Shown here: piece after piece, positions 47,201 through 58,008 of the stretch
Layout: the number at the start of each line of letters is the position of its first letter
Numbering within the stretch: the first letter of the stretch is position 1
Origin: Anthoceros angustus
Lineage: Eukaryota > Streptophyta > Anthocerotopsida > Anthocerotales > Anthocerotaceae
DNA length: 64,000 bases
NCBI GenBank assembly: GCA_010909165.1
Contig: VJWM01000044.1
Coordinates: 2,294,001 to 2,358,000 of the forward strand
Reading direction: 5' to 3'
Position numbers and translations under genes: made by a program
The notes under the pieces: model-generated
What the model saw: the letters and a program-made list of their open reading frames with translations, nothing else
The model's database searches: none
Told to the model about the DNA's origin: nothing

Positions 47201-50200
47201 GGAGAAGTCTCTTGTGGACAACTTGTTGATGCCATAGGAATCTCTTCAAAGGGAACTTGGTGCAAAGACTGGTGGCACGCTGTGGTCCTATTCTCGTGGC
47301 ATAGATGAGCGTCAAGTTCAACCACCACAGGTGCTCTTGCTTACATTATTTTATTTGTTACAGTTGGTTGCTAGTAACTCATTCCCACGTATTCATGTCT
47401 GACAGGAACGGAAGTCTATAGGAGCTGAGGTGAATTGGGGTGTGAGATTCTCCTGCCAACAAGATGTCAGCTCCTGATTTGTGATATTTACTTCCTACAT
47501 GATATAATGTTGACTTGAGGTGCAGATTCTGGGTTCCTGTTTGTCATTTTCATGCCATTCTCCGCTATTAAAGCCTGAATACCTGCGCAGGCAAAGCATT
47601 TTCTCACCACATTATGTGGGGAAGTGTCTGAACGTTTACAGAAGGCCGGTTCCTTGGGTCGCACATTCACCTTGAAGGTACAAGAACTAACCTCAATGCT
47701 GCTTGATTGATTTGCTGTCGTGCCATTGTGATATGCAGTGTAGCTTTGAAACCATCTCTCTGAAGCAGCCTGTAATGTAGGTCAAAAGGCGAAAGGAAGG
47801 TGTTGGGGAGCCTACAAAGTTTATGGGTTGTGGAATATGTGACAGCATGAGTCGCTCAGCCACGGTACGTGGTATACTGCTGTTAACAGTGTTATATTTT
47901 CTGATCGCTTATGACCTGCACATTTGGAGAGGTTGCCTTTCAAATTCCCACCTTCTATTTTCTGCACAGGTAGCGTCAGCGACAGATAGTGCAGATGTAC
48001 TTCTCCGAGCTAGCCAACAATTATTTGCATCTCTGAATCTTGGTATTACATTTTGTCATCTGCAAGTAAGTGTAGCATCGTTGGCTTTCTGTATTTCTTA
48101 TAAACTATGGCGTGCAGATGTTTGCGAAGTGAGAGGAGTAGGCCTTCAGGTCTCTAGATTGGAACAAGCAAAGCTGGGACACCCCTCCAAAGGTGAAAGT
48201 ATCCCCTGTTTGAGTGAACCCTTGTCATCTTGTTCAAATTACAGGATGTCAAGTGCAGAGTGTGGCGCACTTTGCGGTCATGATGGCGTCTAATTAGGTT
48301 ATAAATACAGGAGGTCAGGGTCAGAGGGCATTGAAGTCATGGCTACAAGCCCACAATGCATCAGAAACCAGAAGTGAAGGTACACACACAGCAAATGGGG
48401 ATGCTCATCGGGCGACTGTGAATCATCCACATCGAAGCCCAAAGATGAAGGGAATAGGATCAGCCGAGGAAGACATTGAACTTATGCCAAAGGTCAATAC
48501 GCCAAGTAAGGGACTAAAGTTACCACCGGTATCAGAGCTTGATCGTACAGTTCTTGCCTTTCTACCGTCAGACATCCTTTCAGAGATCCAACAGGCATAT
48601 AGCAGAGAGCTTGGGTCGACGAGTAATCAAGCACTGTCTGGAAGAGAGAATATGACCCGTCACGCTTCCGTTTCAAATGCTTCTTCGTTGAGAATGGAGG
48701 TAACTAATACCACAGCAGTAGTGCAAGGTTCCAGGGACTCTGGAAGTGCCCTGGTGAGGGGACTTATTGAGCAGCCTCCAGTATGCGCTGAACATGGGGT
48801 TCAGGAAAGTCACCAGGACTTGCAGATGAATACTGGGAGGGTAGAGGATACTGGGAGGGTAGAGGCCTTGCCTCCCGCATCACAGGTAAAGTGTCGTCCG
48901 TTGTCGTGATTCAGCTTTGTGATGGCCAACTTGTAGTCATTCTTGGCAGTGTGATCTTGCTGCTGCAGTTGGATCATTCTGTTATGGGAGCTCTACCCTT
49001 GGCACTAAGGCGCGAGTTGGAATTTGAATACAAAAGGCTATCTGTTCAAGCTGCTGACACAGTACCTAGAGCTGATGCTTCAAATGTCAAAAGGTAATGT
49101 AGTTACCTTAGCTTGAGCACAATTTCTCTTGCAGGAGCAAACTGAGTAGGAAAATACATTTTCTTACCACCATGTGTGTGCGTGTTAGATCAAGTGGAAC
49201 AGCCAGAAGTCGGAAGAAAGTAATGGAAAAGCAAAAGGGCCCTAGAGTCGCTCAGGTATTTGTATTGAGACTTCCTTAATTCCAGTTTACAAGCATCTTT
49301 CGCTACAAATCTAAGGCCGGACCTCTTGTGATGAAGGCTGGAGGAAATGTGTCTGTGTCAAGGCCCATGAATTTTCCGCTTGCTGAAAGGGGAACAAGGG
49401 CTCAATTATCTTCTTCTAAAGACCTTGGTCAGTTTGTGCCATTGTCATATACACAAGTGGACAAGGATGTTCTCAATGAGCTGCCAGAGGATGTGAAACT
49501 GGAACTTATGGAGATTCTACCTGCACGTCAAGCGCCTGTACGGAACCCAGAGACGAGTAATCTGAAGTCTACTGAATATTTCAAAGAAAATACCAACTGC
49601 AATGTAAAAGCAGAGGGACCTGGAGAACCTGTGAAGTGCACGTCCCCCAATTCATGTCCAACGAGTGGATTGTGGCATGGCCAACCTCCTAAGTGGGTCC
49701 TTATATTCGAGGATGACACTGTTGTGAGCTCAGCCATGCTAGGTTTTCTTGCATCACAACACCGTGAAGGTCAGAACCGTTTATCAGGCATTTTGCTGTC
49801 ACTAGTTTCCTACCTTTCCTGCGAACCTTCAGGGGAACAGGGCACAGAGCACTCGGAGATCGTGTTGGACCTACTTTCAGAATGGGTCAAGCAGTATTCT
49901 CAAGATCAAGCTCAACAAGATTTAGAGGAACTTCACACTGTGCTCCGACTAGTCAAAAGGTTCAAGACGTGAAGAACCTTCCTTGCAGTTTCTGTCTGAG
50001 TCAATCAGCTGAAATCTTGTTGGTGGATGCAGGCTCGCTGGCAGAAGTAAGTTATGGCAGGCTGTTCATGAGCAAGCAGCAACAGCTGTGCAGGTATTTG
50101 TGTGGTTTCCTGGTGATGGAATTATTTAAATGAATCCATATCTAACATGCTGACAAGATCTCGCGTACAGATTGCAGTGGGTGAGGTATACGGAGCCAAA

Positions 50201-50215
50201 TTGAATTTGAGGTGA
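44234..50215 (+). CDS. REV1: DNA repair polymerase REV1 (Y-family deoxycytidyl transferase), 24 exons
   Basis: Exons: 44234-44409, 44493-44561, 44654-44786, 44869-44984, 45072-45148, 45295-45812, 45926-46063, 46152-46284, 46385-46473, 46578-46628, 46708-46905, 46996-47115, 47238-47330, 47406-47465, 47591-47677, 47781-47864, 47970-48042, 48118-48192, 48311-48885, 48969-49093, 49189-49255, 49286-49968, 50033-50093, 50171-50215; 1281 residues. A BRCT domain (about 105-190: GVSIYVDGFTIPSHQ, GVFENYFS, THVICSTLPDSKIKD, KPSWILDS) is followed by SRLHFIGTWRDRY and the Y-family core: HIDMDCFFVSVVIR (Asp 408), SCDEAYLDVTG (Asp 505, Glu 506), AGIGGNKLLARLATSKAKPNG. Then come the little finger, three ubiquitin-binding-motif-like segments and the C-terminal adaptor domain ending VYGAKLNLR. 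Role: lesion bypass with Pol zeta in the nucleus. The introns after exons 3 and 6 begin GC instead of GT. Confidence 0.93.
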
Positions 50216-50691
50216 CGAGTCCAGGGAATGTAAATAGCCAACCCTCGTCCTGTAAGGCGGTAACACCGTCGTGCAGAACTGGTGGGCATCTCTTCACCAT
50301 AGTCCATCTCTTGGAATCAGTTTGTGCGAATATGACTATATCGCTGGACTTTGCCAGTTCCAGTTTCTTGATGTCGTTATTCTCGATGTTCACCAGGGGT
50401 CCTTCATCGTGGTTGGAACTCGAAAAGCATCAACGGCAGCATATGTACATATATGTCCATCCGAGTTTTTGGAAGTATTCAACGAATTTGAGTTAATAGC
50501 GAATAAGTTAATGCCTACCGACAACCTACCTACCAGCTCAATATACATATATGTAGATATGTAGGTAGTGCCGTTTGGACAAGACTGCACGGGTGGACTC
50601 CCGGCGAAGGCAGACTACTATCATCCTGGGAACAAGGGGGGGACGAGGAGAGGCCGACAATTTTTGACGGGCGCGGAGCAGAAGATGCGGA
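50216..50691. promoter_or_regulatory. REV1-PRA1 intergenic interval
   Basis: Between the REV1 stop and the PRA1 start, both on plus. ATATACATATATGTAGATAT at about 50541-50560 is a palindromic, TATA-like tract 130-150 bases upstream of the PRA1 ATG, and a related ATATGTACATATATG lies near 50441. No gene is supported. Confidence 0.4.
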
Positions 50692-51315
50692 ATGTCCTTC
50701 AAAGAGAACCCTCTGTCGCTGAGCCTCCCGCAATCTGCCTTGGAGGCGTCGCTGCAGGAGCGGGGCCTCCTGGATTCGTCTGTGCTCGAGCGAGCTCATC
50801 TTGCTGGCCAAGGCTCAGTCTTCGCATTGTGGCAGGCTGTGTGCTTCAATCCCTTCTCCGTTCTGACAGTGGAAGATCTTTCTAGACCTCCGGCCTCATG
50901 GACAGGGGAGTTCTGGGACTGCGGCACCGGGCCGGCAGATTCTTATTCGTGGCCTCACAGCGGTTCCCAGGTTCAGTTGCGGATGCGGGAGAACCTGAAG
51001 AAGTACAGCGGGAACTACTTGGTGCTGCTCTTGGTCATCTTCCTCATCTTGCTTTACAAGATCCCTATCGCGATTTTAGGGCTGTTGGCCATCGTTGGAG
51101 TGCTGGACGGAATCAGGGTGTATGCTGCATCTCGGGGACTGACCGGGAGGAGTAAACGGATGATGGCCCTGTCGTTGGTTGGTCAGGCTACGGCGTGGGT
51201 GTTGTTGGTGTACACCAAGATTGGGTACGTAGTTTTTTGGACAGGGTTGCTTGGTTTCGTGGTGTTCGTCCTTCATGCTTCTACACGACGGCTTACATCC
51301 ACCCTGAAGGACTGA
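50692..51315 (+). CDS. PRA1 (prenylated Rab acceptor) family membrane protein
   Basis: A single exon of 207 residues. The soluble N-terminus ends FNPFSVLTVEDLSRPPASW. The signature QVQLRMRENLKKYSGNYLVLLL precedes two hydrophobic hairpins (about 100-135: LVIFLILLYKIPIAILGLLAIVGVL; about 155-195: SLVGQATAWVLLVYTKIGYVVFWTGLLGFVVFVLHA), the standard PRA1 topology. Such proteins sit in ER, Golgi or endosomal membranes and act as receptors or recruiters of prenylated Rab GTPases in vesicle traffic. Closest to the plant PRA1 H-like or divergent group by the SRPPASW motif (inference). An out-of-frame ATG lies 8 bases upstream, which might reduce initiation. Confidence 0.85.
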   Translation: MSFKENPLSLSLPQSALEASLQERGLLDSSVLERAHLAGQGSVFALWQAVCFNPFSVLTVEDLSRPPASWTGEFWDCGTGPADSYSWPHSGSQVQLRMRENLKKYSGNYLVLLLVIFLILLYKIPIAILGLLAIVGVLDGIRVYAASRGLTGRSKRMMALSLVGQATAWVLLVYTKIGYVVFWTGLLGFVVFVLHASTRRLTSTLKD

Positions 51316-52309
51316 GTCGGGAGGGTCTTCCCCGGAGTTGCCGGATCGGCAAGGAGCAAGGCGTCATCCCCTGCAAGTACGTGTTTGACAAACCTGGTGG
51401 TCGTTCTGTCCTCCTGAAGTGCCGTGGCTTATTTCGTCAAGGGACTTGGTGGTTGCAGACAGGTGGGGGAACATACTCTTCGGGTTCGTCCACAACCAGT
51501 GGCTTGAACATGGGGAGGAGCATGGATGCGCAAATGTGCTTCATGGTTCTGTGGGTGCATCTGTAGTCTGCTAGAATTTGGATCAGCGCACTCACATCCG
51601 GATTCTCCCTCTTTTACTTTTCGCTCCCACGGATTGTAGAGCGCCCAGCATTATGGAGCTGCCGCAGGGATCTGGAACACATGATCTGATTGTAAGGGCA
51701 TACCGGATGAAAATAAGGTCTGTGAACTCCCAGATGATTAGGGATCGCAGATCGATGAGATTCAGCATGTCCTGGAGTTCCAGGAGTGTGACCCGCTCAA
51801 GAATATTTGGAATTGTGGGAGGATTTGTTCTTTTATCAAAGTGCATTTCTACTTTGGTACAGAAACAACAGCACATCGCATGAAGTGATGAATTGTCGCA
51901 AAAGAGGTGGGAGGAGGGCTCTCATCAAACCTGGCTTGGTTTTGGAATCGAAGTCTGTCGTACCAGGCTACTGGATTCATGCTCTATTACCTCAAAATCC
52001 ACAGTGAAGGTGAAGAAACGTGAAGGTGAAGTGGAAATCTAAAGGTGAAGGGGAAATGCGAAGGGAGTGGAATGGGTATGAAGGGGAATGCAGGAGGGGC
52101 ACTTTTCTCCCTAGGACCAGCAAGTGAGTGCTCTCTCTTGAAGGAGCGGTTATCCCCGCAGAGGGCAATTTTAGATCCGTTGTTCACCAAGCCGACTCCT
52201 CATATCATTCTGACAACAGTACCTAGTCGTCCCTCAACCTGGTTTCCGGTATATGAGATTATACCTTTTTTGTAAACAAAATATTTTTCACGTGAAGCTC
52301 TTGTTTCAC
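51316..52309. other. Intergenic DNA between convergent PRA1 and LRRC46 genes
   Basis: Holds both 3' flanks. Both strands are open around 51590-51880 (94 and 101 codons) with no recognised domain. A purine-rich GGTGAAG/GGGAAAT repetition lies at 52005-52085. No gene is supported. Confidence 0.45.
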
Positions 52310-53877
52310 CTAGTTGAGGAGTCGTGGTTCTGCTTGCGATGCTAGTTCTTTGGCCACCGAACTTGCTGAAAGATAGTCAGACAGCTTTTCACGTGCTTCG
52401 CCTTTCTTGAAGTCTTGAGCAGGTCGAGCCTGTTCAGCCTCCTGAGCCTGCTACATTGTTGCCGGCTCAGAATGGGTTCGGATTTCTCCGCAAATCTCAG
52501 TAATATAAACCGGGGCAGATCCTCACCTCCTGTAGTCGAGTTCGAGAACGTTGCAAGATCTCCTCAAAGCTCTTGTGCAGGAGCTGGGACTTCAATTGGA
52601 ACAGGGACTGAACTGCAAGGTGAAGACTTCCAGATTGAGAGACAAGGAAATAAATCTGGAAACTGATGCTTGGACGTTGTTTCCTCACCATGTCAGAGTT
52701 TCTAACCTGCATCCTGACCCAGGGACTTATCAATATTGAAGTTCAAACCAGAGTCTGTCAAGAAGCTTGCTGTTGGGGGATGACCAGGTGCCGAATCCAT
52801 CAGTGGATCGTCAGACAGTGTCCTTTCTAACTCTTCCATAAAAGTCTCATCAGCTGCAAGAACCGGATACTCGTATTTAGCCTCCGGACCTCCGTCAGAG
52901 TCCTCACCTCCAAGATCGGGATCGGACGGGCTGGGGTATACAAGCCATGGCTCAGTAGGAAGCAGTGGGAAGGTCATTGCGGACCCCAACCAAAGAGGGA
53001 GCTATCCTACCTCATCTTGGCAAACCGTTTCGAGTTTCCAACAGGAACTCCATCCACCTCTTTCAAGTCTGGAAGGCACTCAATCAGGGCGTCGAGGAGT
53101 GCATCCTGAACTCCCCAACAGGGATTATGAGCCACATTCAAAAATCTCAACGCCTTGGGAAGCTCCTCATCTGTAAGGTATTGAGGCATGGTGGGGGCAT
53201 CATCAGAAAGGCAACCAGCACGGTCCAGTTCAGGTGACCCTGGATCGGGTCTGTGGAATACTTGCCTACGGCCAAATGCTCAATCGCGTTGTCGGAAACG
53301 TCCAAAAACATGAGGTCCCGCAAGGCTCTCAGGCCCTCAATTGAACTAAGCTGATTCCCAGCAACCGTCAGGAACCGTAATTGCTTGGCCGCCTCAATCC
53401 CCCTCAAGCTCTTGAGCTGGTTCTGCAGGCCACAGCCTATCAACCAGGTGAGCTACAAATGCAACTCCGCCGTGCCGCAAAACAGACATTCCGGAGCCGG
53501 AGCGAGATATTCGAAGTAACCTGCTGCAAGTACAGGCTGGATAGGCGAGGAAGGAAAACAAACACTGCCGGCTCCAAAGCAACAATGCATTCCCTGTCTA
53601 GCCTAACTTGCGACAGCTGCTGTAAAGCCTTGTCTCTGAAGAAGCAGCACATAAATCACAAGCATGCCCGTGGTGCATGCCAGGAGGCACAACCCCACAT
53701 CCAGCACGAGCCTCCACCACATGCCAACAATGAGCACCAAGTGCACACGACCAGCACGAAGACAGACCTCTCAGCACTGTCAGCCCCGTGAGCCAGGGAC
53801 TCGGGAAGATTGCGCGACGCCACCTTAGCCTTCCAGAGCTCCAATGCCGCCTCTTCCACTGCCTCGGACTCTGCCAT
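52310..53877 (-). CDS. LRRC46: LRRC46-like leucine-rich-repeat axonemal protein, 7 exons
   Basis: Exons in transcript order: 53877-53768, 53635-53521, 53422-53266, 53170-53011, 52930-52707, 52612-52527 and 52450-52310; 330 residues (human LRRC46 is about 320). The protein starts MAESEAVEEAALELWKAKV and keeps the LRRC46-type RNLPESL entry, then LSQVRLDRECI, RLSSLYLQQNQLKSLRGIEA, LRFLTVAGNQLSSIEGLRAL, LMFLDVSDNAIEHLAVDEEL and the cap LRFLNVAHNPC...LPDLKEVDGVPV. An acidic stretch and a C-terminal coiled coil (EAEQARPAQDFKKGEAREK) follow. LRRC46 is a ciliary and sperm-tail protein in animals, so this gene points to flagellated sperm. The intron after exon 3 has a GC donor (TAG|GCAAGT), required to keep the frame. 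Divergent from the M32 carboxypeptidase. Confidence 0.82.
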
Positions 53878-54128
53878 TCCGCAACCTTCTACACCCAAGA
53901 CGCACACCCTCGCAACATCCTCTACCGCACCAGACCCATCACCACAGAACTGGGCTCTGGACTGCCCATCTCCGCAATGTACAAAGGGCGGGGCCCGAGC
54001 ACGCGATGCGCGCAAGATCCCGACATGCGGTTGGAGTTGGCATGCCCGATGGTTCGCCACCAGCGACCGGCACGATTCGCTCTAGCTTTCCTCCCTGGCC
54101 CAAAAACGCAGGCCGCACGACTCGGCTA
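53878..54128. promoter_or_regulatory. Compact bidirectional promoter, LRRC46 / M32 carboxypeptidase
   Basis: Only 251 bases lie between the divergent start codons. The stretch is C-rich with no TATA element visible. Both 5' UTRs and the promoter must fit here, unless the carboxypeptidase starts at its internal ATG (54426). Confidence 0.5.
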
Positions 54129-56036
54129 ATGGCGCTAGCGGGGAACTCTCCCTCCCTGCTCTGCGCTGCAGCTTCACCTTCCGCTCCTGAATCCCATGCC
54201 TGCCCCCATTCCTCCCCTTCTTCCTCCCCAGGGCTGTACCCCGCGCAGAGCTCGTCCAGATCGTGCTTCGCGGGGGAGAGCTCGGGGAGGGTGCCCCTAG
54301 CCACCGGGTTCGCGCGCAACGAGCGCGGGCGGGAGGCGGTTGCAAGGCTAGGTTTTGGGGAGAGCGCAGGCGGGGGGAGGAGAATTCCAAGGGCTGGGGT
54401 GGGGAGGACTAAGGCGAGGGCGGCCATGGGGGTGGCGGAGGAGTCCGGCTTGGTGAATCCTCGGGAGGCATTCAACAGCCTGAAAGTGAAGCTCAAGGAG
54501 ATCGACGCATTGGAGGGGGTGAGCAATCTCCTGACATGGGACCAGGAGGTGTTCCTCCCGGCCAAAGGAGCCGAGGCCCGGGGGCTGCAGCAGGCAGCCG
54601 TGGCCAAGGCCCTGCATTCGCAGAGGATGGATCCCGAGATCGGGGACCTGCTGGAGGCGCTGCGGAAGGCCGGGGATTTGCAGGAGCAGGGGTTCTCGGC
54701 TTCCGAGGCTGCGGCGGTGAGGGAGGCGGCCCGGGACTATCACATTGCGGGGAGGATGCCTGCAGCTCTGGAGGAGCGGATTGCGGTGCTCAAGTGCCGG
54801 GGGGTGGAGGCCTGGAAGCAGGCCAGGAAGCTAGGGCAGTTCAGCCTGTTCGCCCCCGTGCTGGAGGAGTGGGTGGAGATCGTGAAGGAGGAGGCTGCTG
54901 CTGTGGCTCCCCCGGGGATGGATGTGTATGACTACTGCCTGGACAAGTTCGAGCGGGGGCTGACGAGGGAGAAGTTGGACAGTCTGTTCGGGGCCATCAA
55001 GGGGCCGCTGGTGTCGTTGATCCGGAGGATATCGGAGACGTCGTCCAGGCCGGACAGGAAGTTCCTGGAGTCGAATGACTTGTTCAACGGGAGGTTCTCG
55101 TTGGAGACGCAACGACGGCTGTCCAGGAGGCTTGTGGAGGAGATCGGGTTTGACTGGGAGAGGGGGCGGCTGGACGAGGGAGCACATCCCATGACCGTCT
55201 TCATCGCCAGCCCTGTGGATGTGAGGCTCACCACAAGGTACAGCGAGACTGACCTGGCTCCGGCTATACGATCCTCGCTGCACGAAGCTGGGCATGGGCT
55301 GTACGAGCAAGGGCGAGATCTGGTGGCATGTCGGGAAGGGCTGCCTGTGTCTAGGGCACCAGGGATGGGGCTCCATGAGAGCCAGTCTCTGCTGTGGGAG
55401 AGGATGGTGGGGATGAGCGAGGAATTCTGGGACCACTACTGGCCTGCTGTTCTCAGAAGCTTCTCTTCACTGCCCTCCAGCGAGCCCAAGCAGTTCTACA
55501 GAGTCATCAACGAGGTCCATCCGGGCTTGATCAGAGTGGAAGCTGATGAGATCTCGTACCCTCTGCACGTCTTGCTGCGGTATGAGATAGAGAAGGGGTT
55601 GCTGGACGGCAGCCTGGCCGTGGCAGACATCCCCCAGGTATGGAGCCAAAAGCTGGAAGAGTATCTGGGGATCACTCCCAGCAATGACTCAGAGGGCTGC
55701 CTCCAGGACGTGCACTGGGGAATCGGACTGCTGGGCTACTTCCCTACCTACACCATCGGAGCTGTGTACGCATCTCAGCTCTTCGAGGCAGCGGAGAGAG
55801 ATATCCCGGACTTGAGGAAGAACATCGGGGAGGGGAAGTTCTTACCCCTGAGAGAATGGTTGAGGCTTCACGTTCACTCTGTGGGTTCCTTGTATGAAAC
55901 ACCAGATGAGCTGGTTCAGAAAGTGACTGGCAAGCCTCTGGACCCTTCCTGTTTCCTCAGGTACCTGTCGCAAAAATATTCGGCACTATACGGGCTGTCA
56001 CCCCACCAGACTCCAGAACTTGTTTACACGTCGTAG
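54129..56036 (+). CDS. M32 (Taq-type) metallocarboxypeptidase, probable plastid or organelle precursor
   Basis: A single exon of 635 residues from ATG 54129; an internal ATG at 54426 (residue 100, GCCATGG context) starts the conserved enzyme (LKVKLKEIDALEGVSNLLTWDQEVFLP). The first 99 residues are Ser/Ala/Arg/Pro-rich with few acids, like a transit peptide. The zinc motif HEAGH is at 385-389 and the downstream HESQS with Glu 417 supplies the third ligand and substrate pocket, as in Thermus carboxypeptidase Taq. Other family blocks: DVRLTTRY, YPLHVLLRYEIEK, DVHWGIGLLGYFPTYTIGAVYA and NIGEGKFLPLREWL. It removes C-terminal residues broadly, except Pro. The family is typical of bacteria, archaea and some algae or protists. 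GC-rich, intronless and intact. Confidence 0.88.
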   Translation: MALAGNSPSLLCAAASPSAPESHACPHSSPSSSPGLYPAQSSSRSCFAGESSGRVPLATGFARNERGREAVARLGFGESAGGGRRIPRAGVGRTKARAAMGVAEESGLVNPREAFNSLKVKLKEIDALEGVSNLLTWDQEVFLPAKGAEARGLQQAAVAKALHSQRMDPEIGDLLEALRKAGDLQEQGFSASEAAAVREAARDYHIAGRMPAALEERIAVLKCRGVEAWKQARKLGQFSLFAPVLEEWVEIVKEEAAAVAPPGMDVYDYCLDKFERGLTREKLDSLFGAIKGPLVSLIRRISETSSRPDRKFLESNDLFNGRFSLETQRRLSRRLVEEIGFDWERGRLDEGAHPMTVFIASPVDVRLTTRYSETDLAPAIRSSLHEAGHGLYEQGRDLVACREGLPVSRAPGMGLHESQSLLWERMVGMSEEFWDHYWPAVLRSFSSLPSSEPKQFYRVINEVHPGLIRVEADEISYPLHVLLRYEIEKGLLDGSLAVADIPQVWSQKLEEYLGITPSNDSEGCLQDVHWGIGLLGYFPTYTIGAVYASQLFEAAERDIPDLRKNIGEGKFLPLREWLRLHVHSVGSLYETPDELVQKVTGKPLDPSCFLRYLSQKYSALYGLSPHQTPELVYTS

Positions 56037-57999
56037 TGAGGATGTGCCTCCTGCCCTGCTTTATGTTCAGAGAACAAGTGTAAGAAAAATTTGAACTGCA
56101 TGGATCTCCCCTTTCTTTCTTCGTGGGATAGTATCTCGAGATATCATACAACGGAGGTGAAGCAAATTTCTCCCCCGGGTTTATTTTGATTTATATTCTA
56201 AATAATAAATTTGAAAAGTAACATAAAATGACCACTCTGTGTTTCTATCTTGACCATTTGAAGACGTGATATATTTTTTATAATAATAATTAGATGTTAA
56301 AAATGTGAGATGGTATTTATTTTTTCTAGGTGATTTTATATACTCGATGATAACAAGTGATGTCATCTCCACGGTGCATTGAAGTGGCCCATTTGCATCC
56401 CTTTGACCTCGAGAGCCGCAACAAGAACGGTTAGTGATTACTTAAGTGGAGATGGTGTCTCGAGCAGGGTCAGTAACCACCATGCCTGTCACCGAAGGTT
56501 AGTGATAACCTAAGCGGAGACCTTCGGTGATAACTAAGCGGAGATGGTGTCTCGAGTAACCACCATGCCAGTCACCGAAGGTTAGTGATAACCTAAGCGG
56601 AGATGGTGTCTCGAGCAGGGTCAATAACTACCACACCCGTCACCAAAGGTTAGTGATAACCTAAGCAAAGATGGTGTCTCGAGTAAGGTCAGTAACCACC
56701 ACGCCCGTCACCATCACCGAAACCTGGTCACCGCGGACAAAGTATAAGTCAATCCTGATTAAGCAACCTGTTCAAAGAATGTACCCTAGAACCTATTTTT
56801 AGTATCCTAGATCTAAATTAATATGAAGAAGTTAAGAAAACATAGTTACTATGAAACTAGAAATTTGAAAGATCAATAGGGGCATGCCCGCTTTCCGTTC
56901 CTTCTCTTTTTTTCTCACTATATTATATTACAAGCCTTTCACAAGCCTTCGAAAGGCTTAGCTTTGGATGCCACGTTCAATTTGCTCGAGGGCAACCAGC
57001 GCCCTTTCCCACGAACACTACTAAGTACAAATATCTTTCTATACCCGTACTGGGATTAGTTCAGGAAAATCAACAAGCAAACTACTTATCTATGGTCATA
57101 TGTTCCATCTATGTGCGGAACAAATCCTTCAAAGATAATAGTAATACATAGATGAATATTTGGGACATGAACAACAAAGAAAGGAACTCGCAAGAGTATT
57201 CCGAATGTCAATCACAAGGCATCTATGAGGGTCGTGTCAAACATGAGCAACAAAAGGCATCAACAAAAGGCAAAATAATAAGGTGGCACAATTCGAATAT
57301 CAACCACATTATACGGTCGATCATAAAACAAAATAATATTTTACTTTTCAGAAAATGACTATCAAAAATTAAAAAAAACTAGTAAAATTAAAAAACTTAA
57401 CTTAATTTACGCCGAAAAGTGTAACCCCTACGGTATACATGGATACACCTGGAGGTACGAGGTCAAACGAATCAGGCCGGGACACGTAAGCAGTCCAGGA
57501 ATAGGGAGGCATGCGAAGGGACCTGTAAAGTAGCCTGTGCCTGTGCCTCTGTCGCTCCAACGGACGGACAAGCTCGAACAATGTCTTATATTATAGAATA
57601 CGGACGACGTGTGAATCTGCAAACCGAGCAGACTAATGGCGTTCTGAACGACTCCATCTTCGAGAAAAGGTCCTTGCAAATGCCTCGACGGCAGGGTGTC
57701 TGATGCATCGTCCTCACTCCTGATCAATAGCCGTCAAACAGAATAAAACAAAAGAGCGTTCCAAGGTCCTGCAAGGGATGCTTCCCGGTGGGCCGGGGAC
57801 AGGGAGAAATGGGAACCATCTGTTGTCTGTGCTGCACGGACGACCCGGTCGCAACTCGCGAAGGCATTTGTGGCCCCGCTTCTTTCTCCACTAAACGGGG
57901 TTCCCGGCTGATGGAACGGGAATCCTACTCGGCCTTGATATGCGCCCATGCTGCTCTTGTGATTGGAACAGCTTCCTGTCGCGGGGAGCTTCGGCAGAG
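56037..57999. other. AT-rich intergenic DNA with a minisatellite
   Basis: AT-rich from about 56170. It contains the 56420-56720 tandem repeat (listed separately), then A/T runs to 57400, then GC-richer DNA leading to the polyphenol oxidase. Frames on either strand are short and unrecognised. Confidence 0.55.
56420..56720 (+). repeat. Minisatellite of about 65-75 base units
   Basis: Four to five irregular copies containing GGTTAGTGATAACCTAAGC, GGAGATGGTGTCTCGAG, CAGGGTCAGTAACCACCA and CCGTCACCGAAG blocks. GGTTAGTGATAACC is self-complementary (GGTTA/TAACC with a 4-base loop), as is TGGTG..CACCA across the unit. Unit length varies through internal deletions. Confidence 0.85.
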
Positions 58000-58008
58000 C
58001 AGGAAGCC

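Noticed and set aside
54156-54607. Minus-strand open frames antisense to the carboxypeptidase
   Set aside because: Typical antisense openness of GC-rich coding DNA; the sense frame has HEAGH and family blocks.
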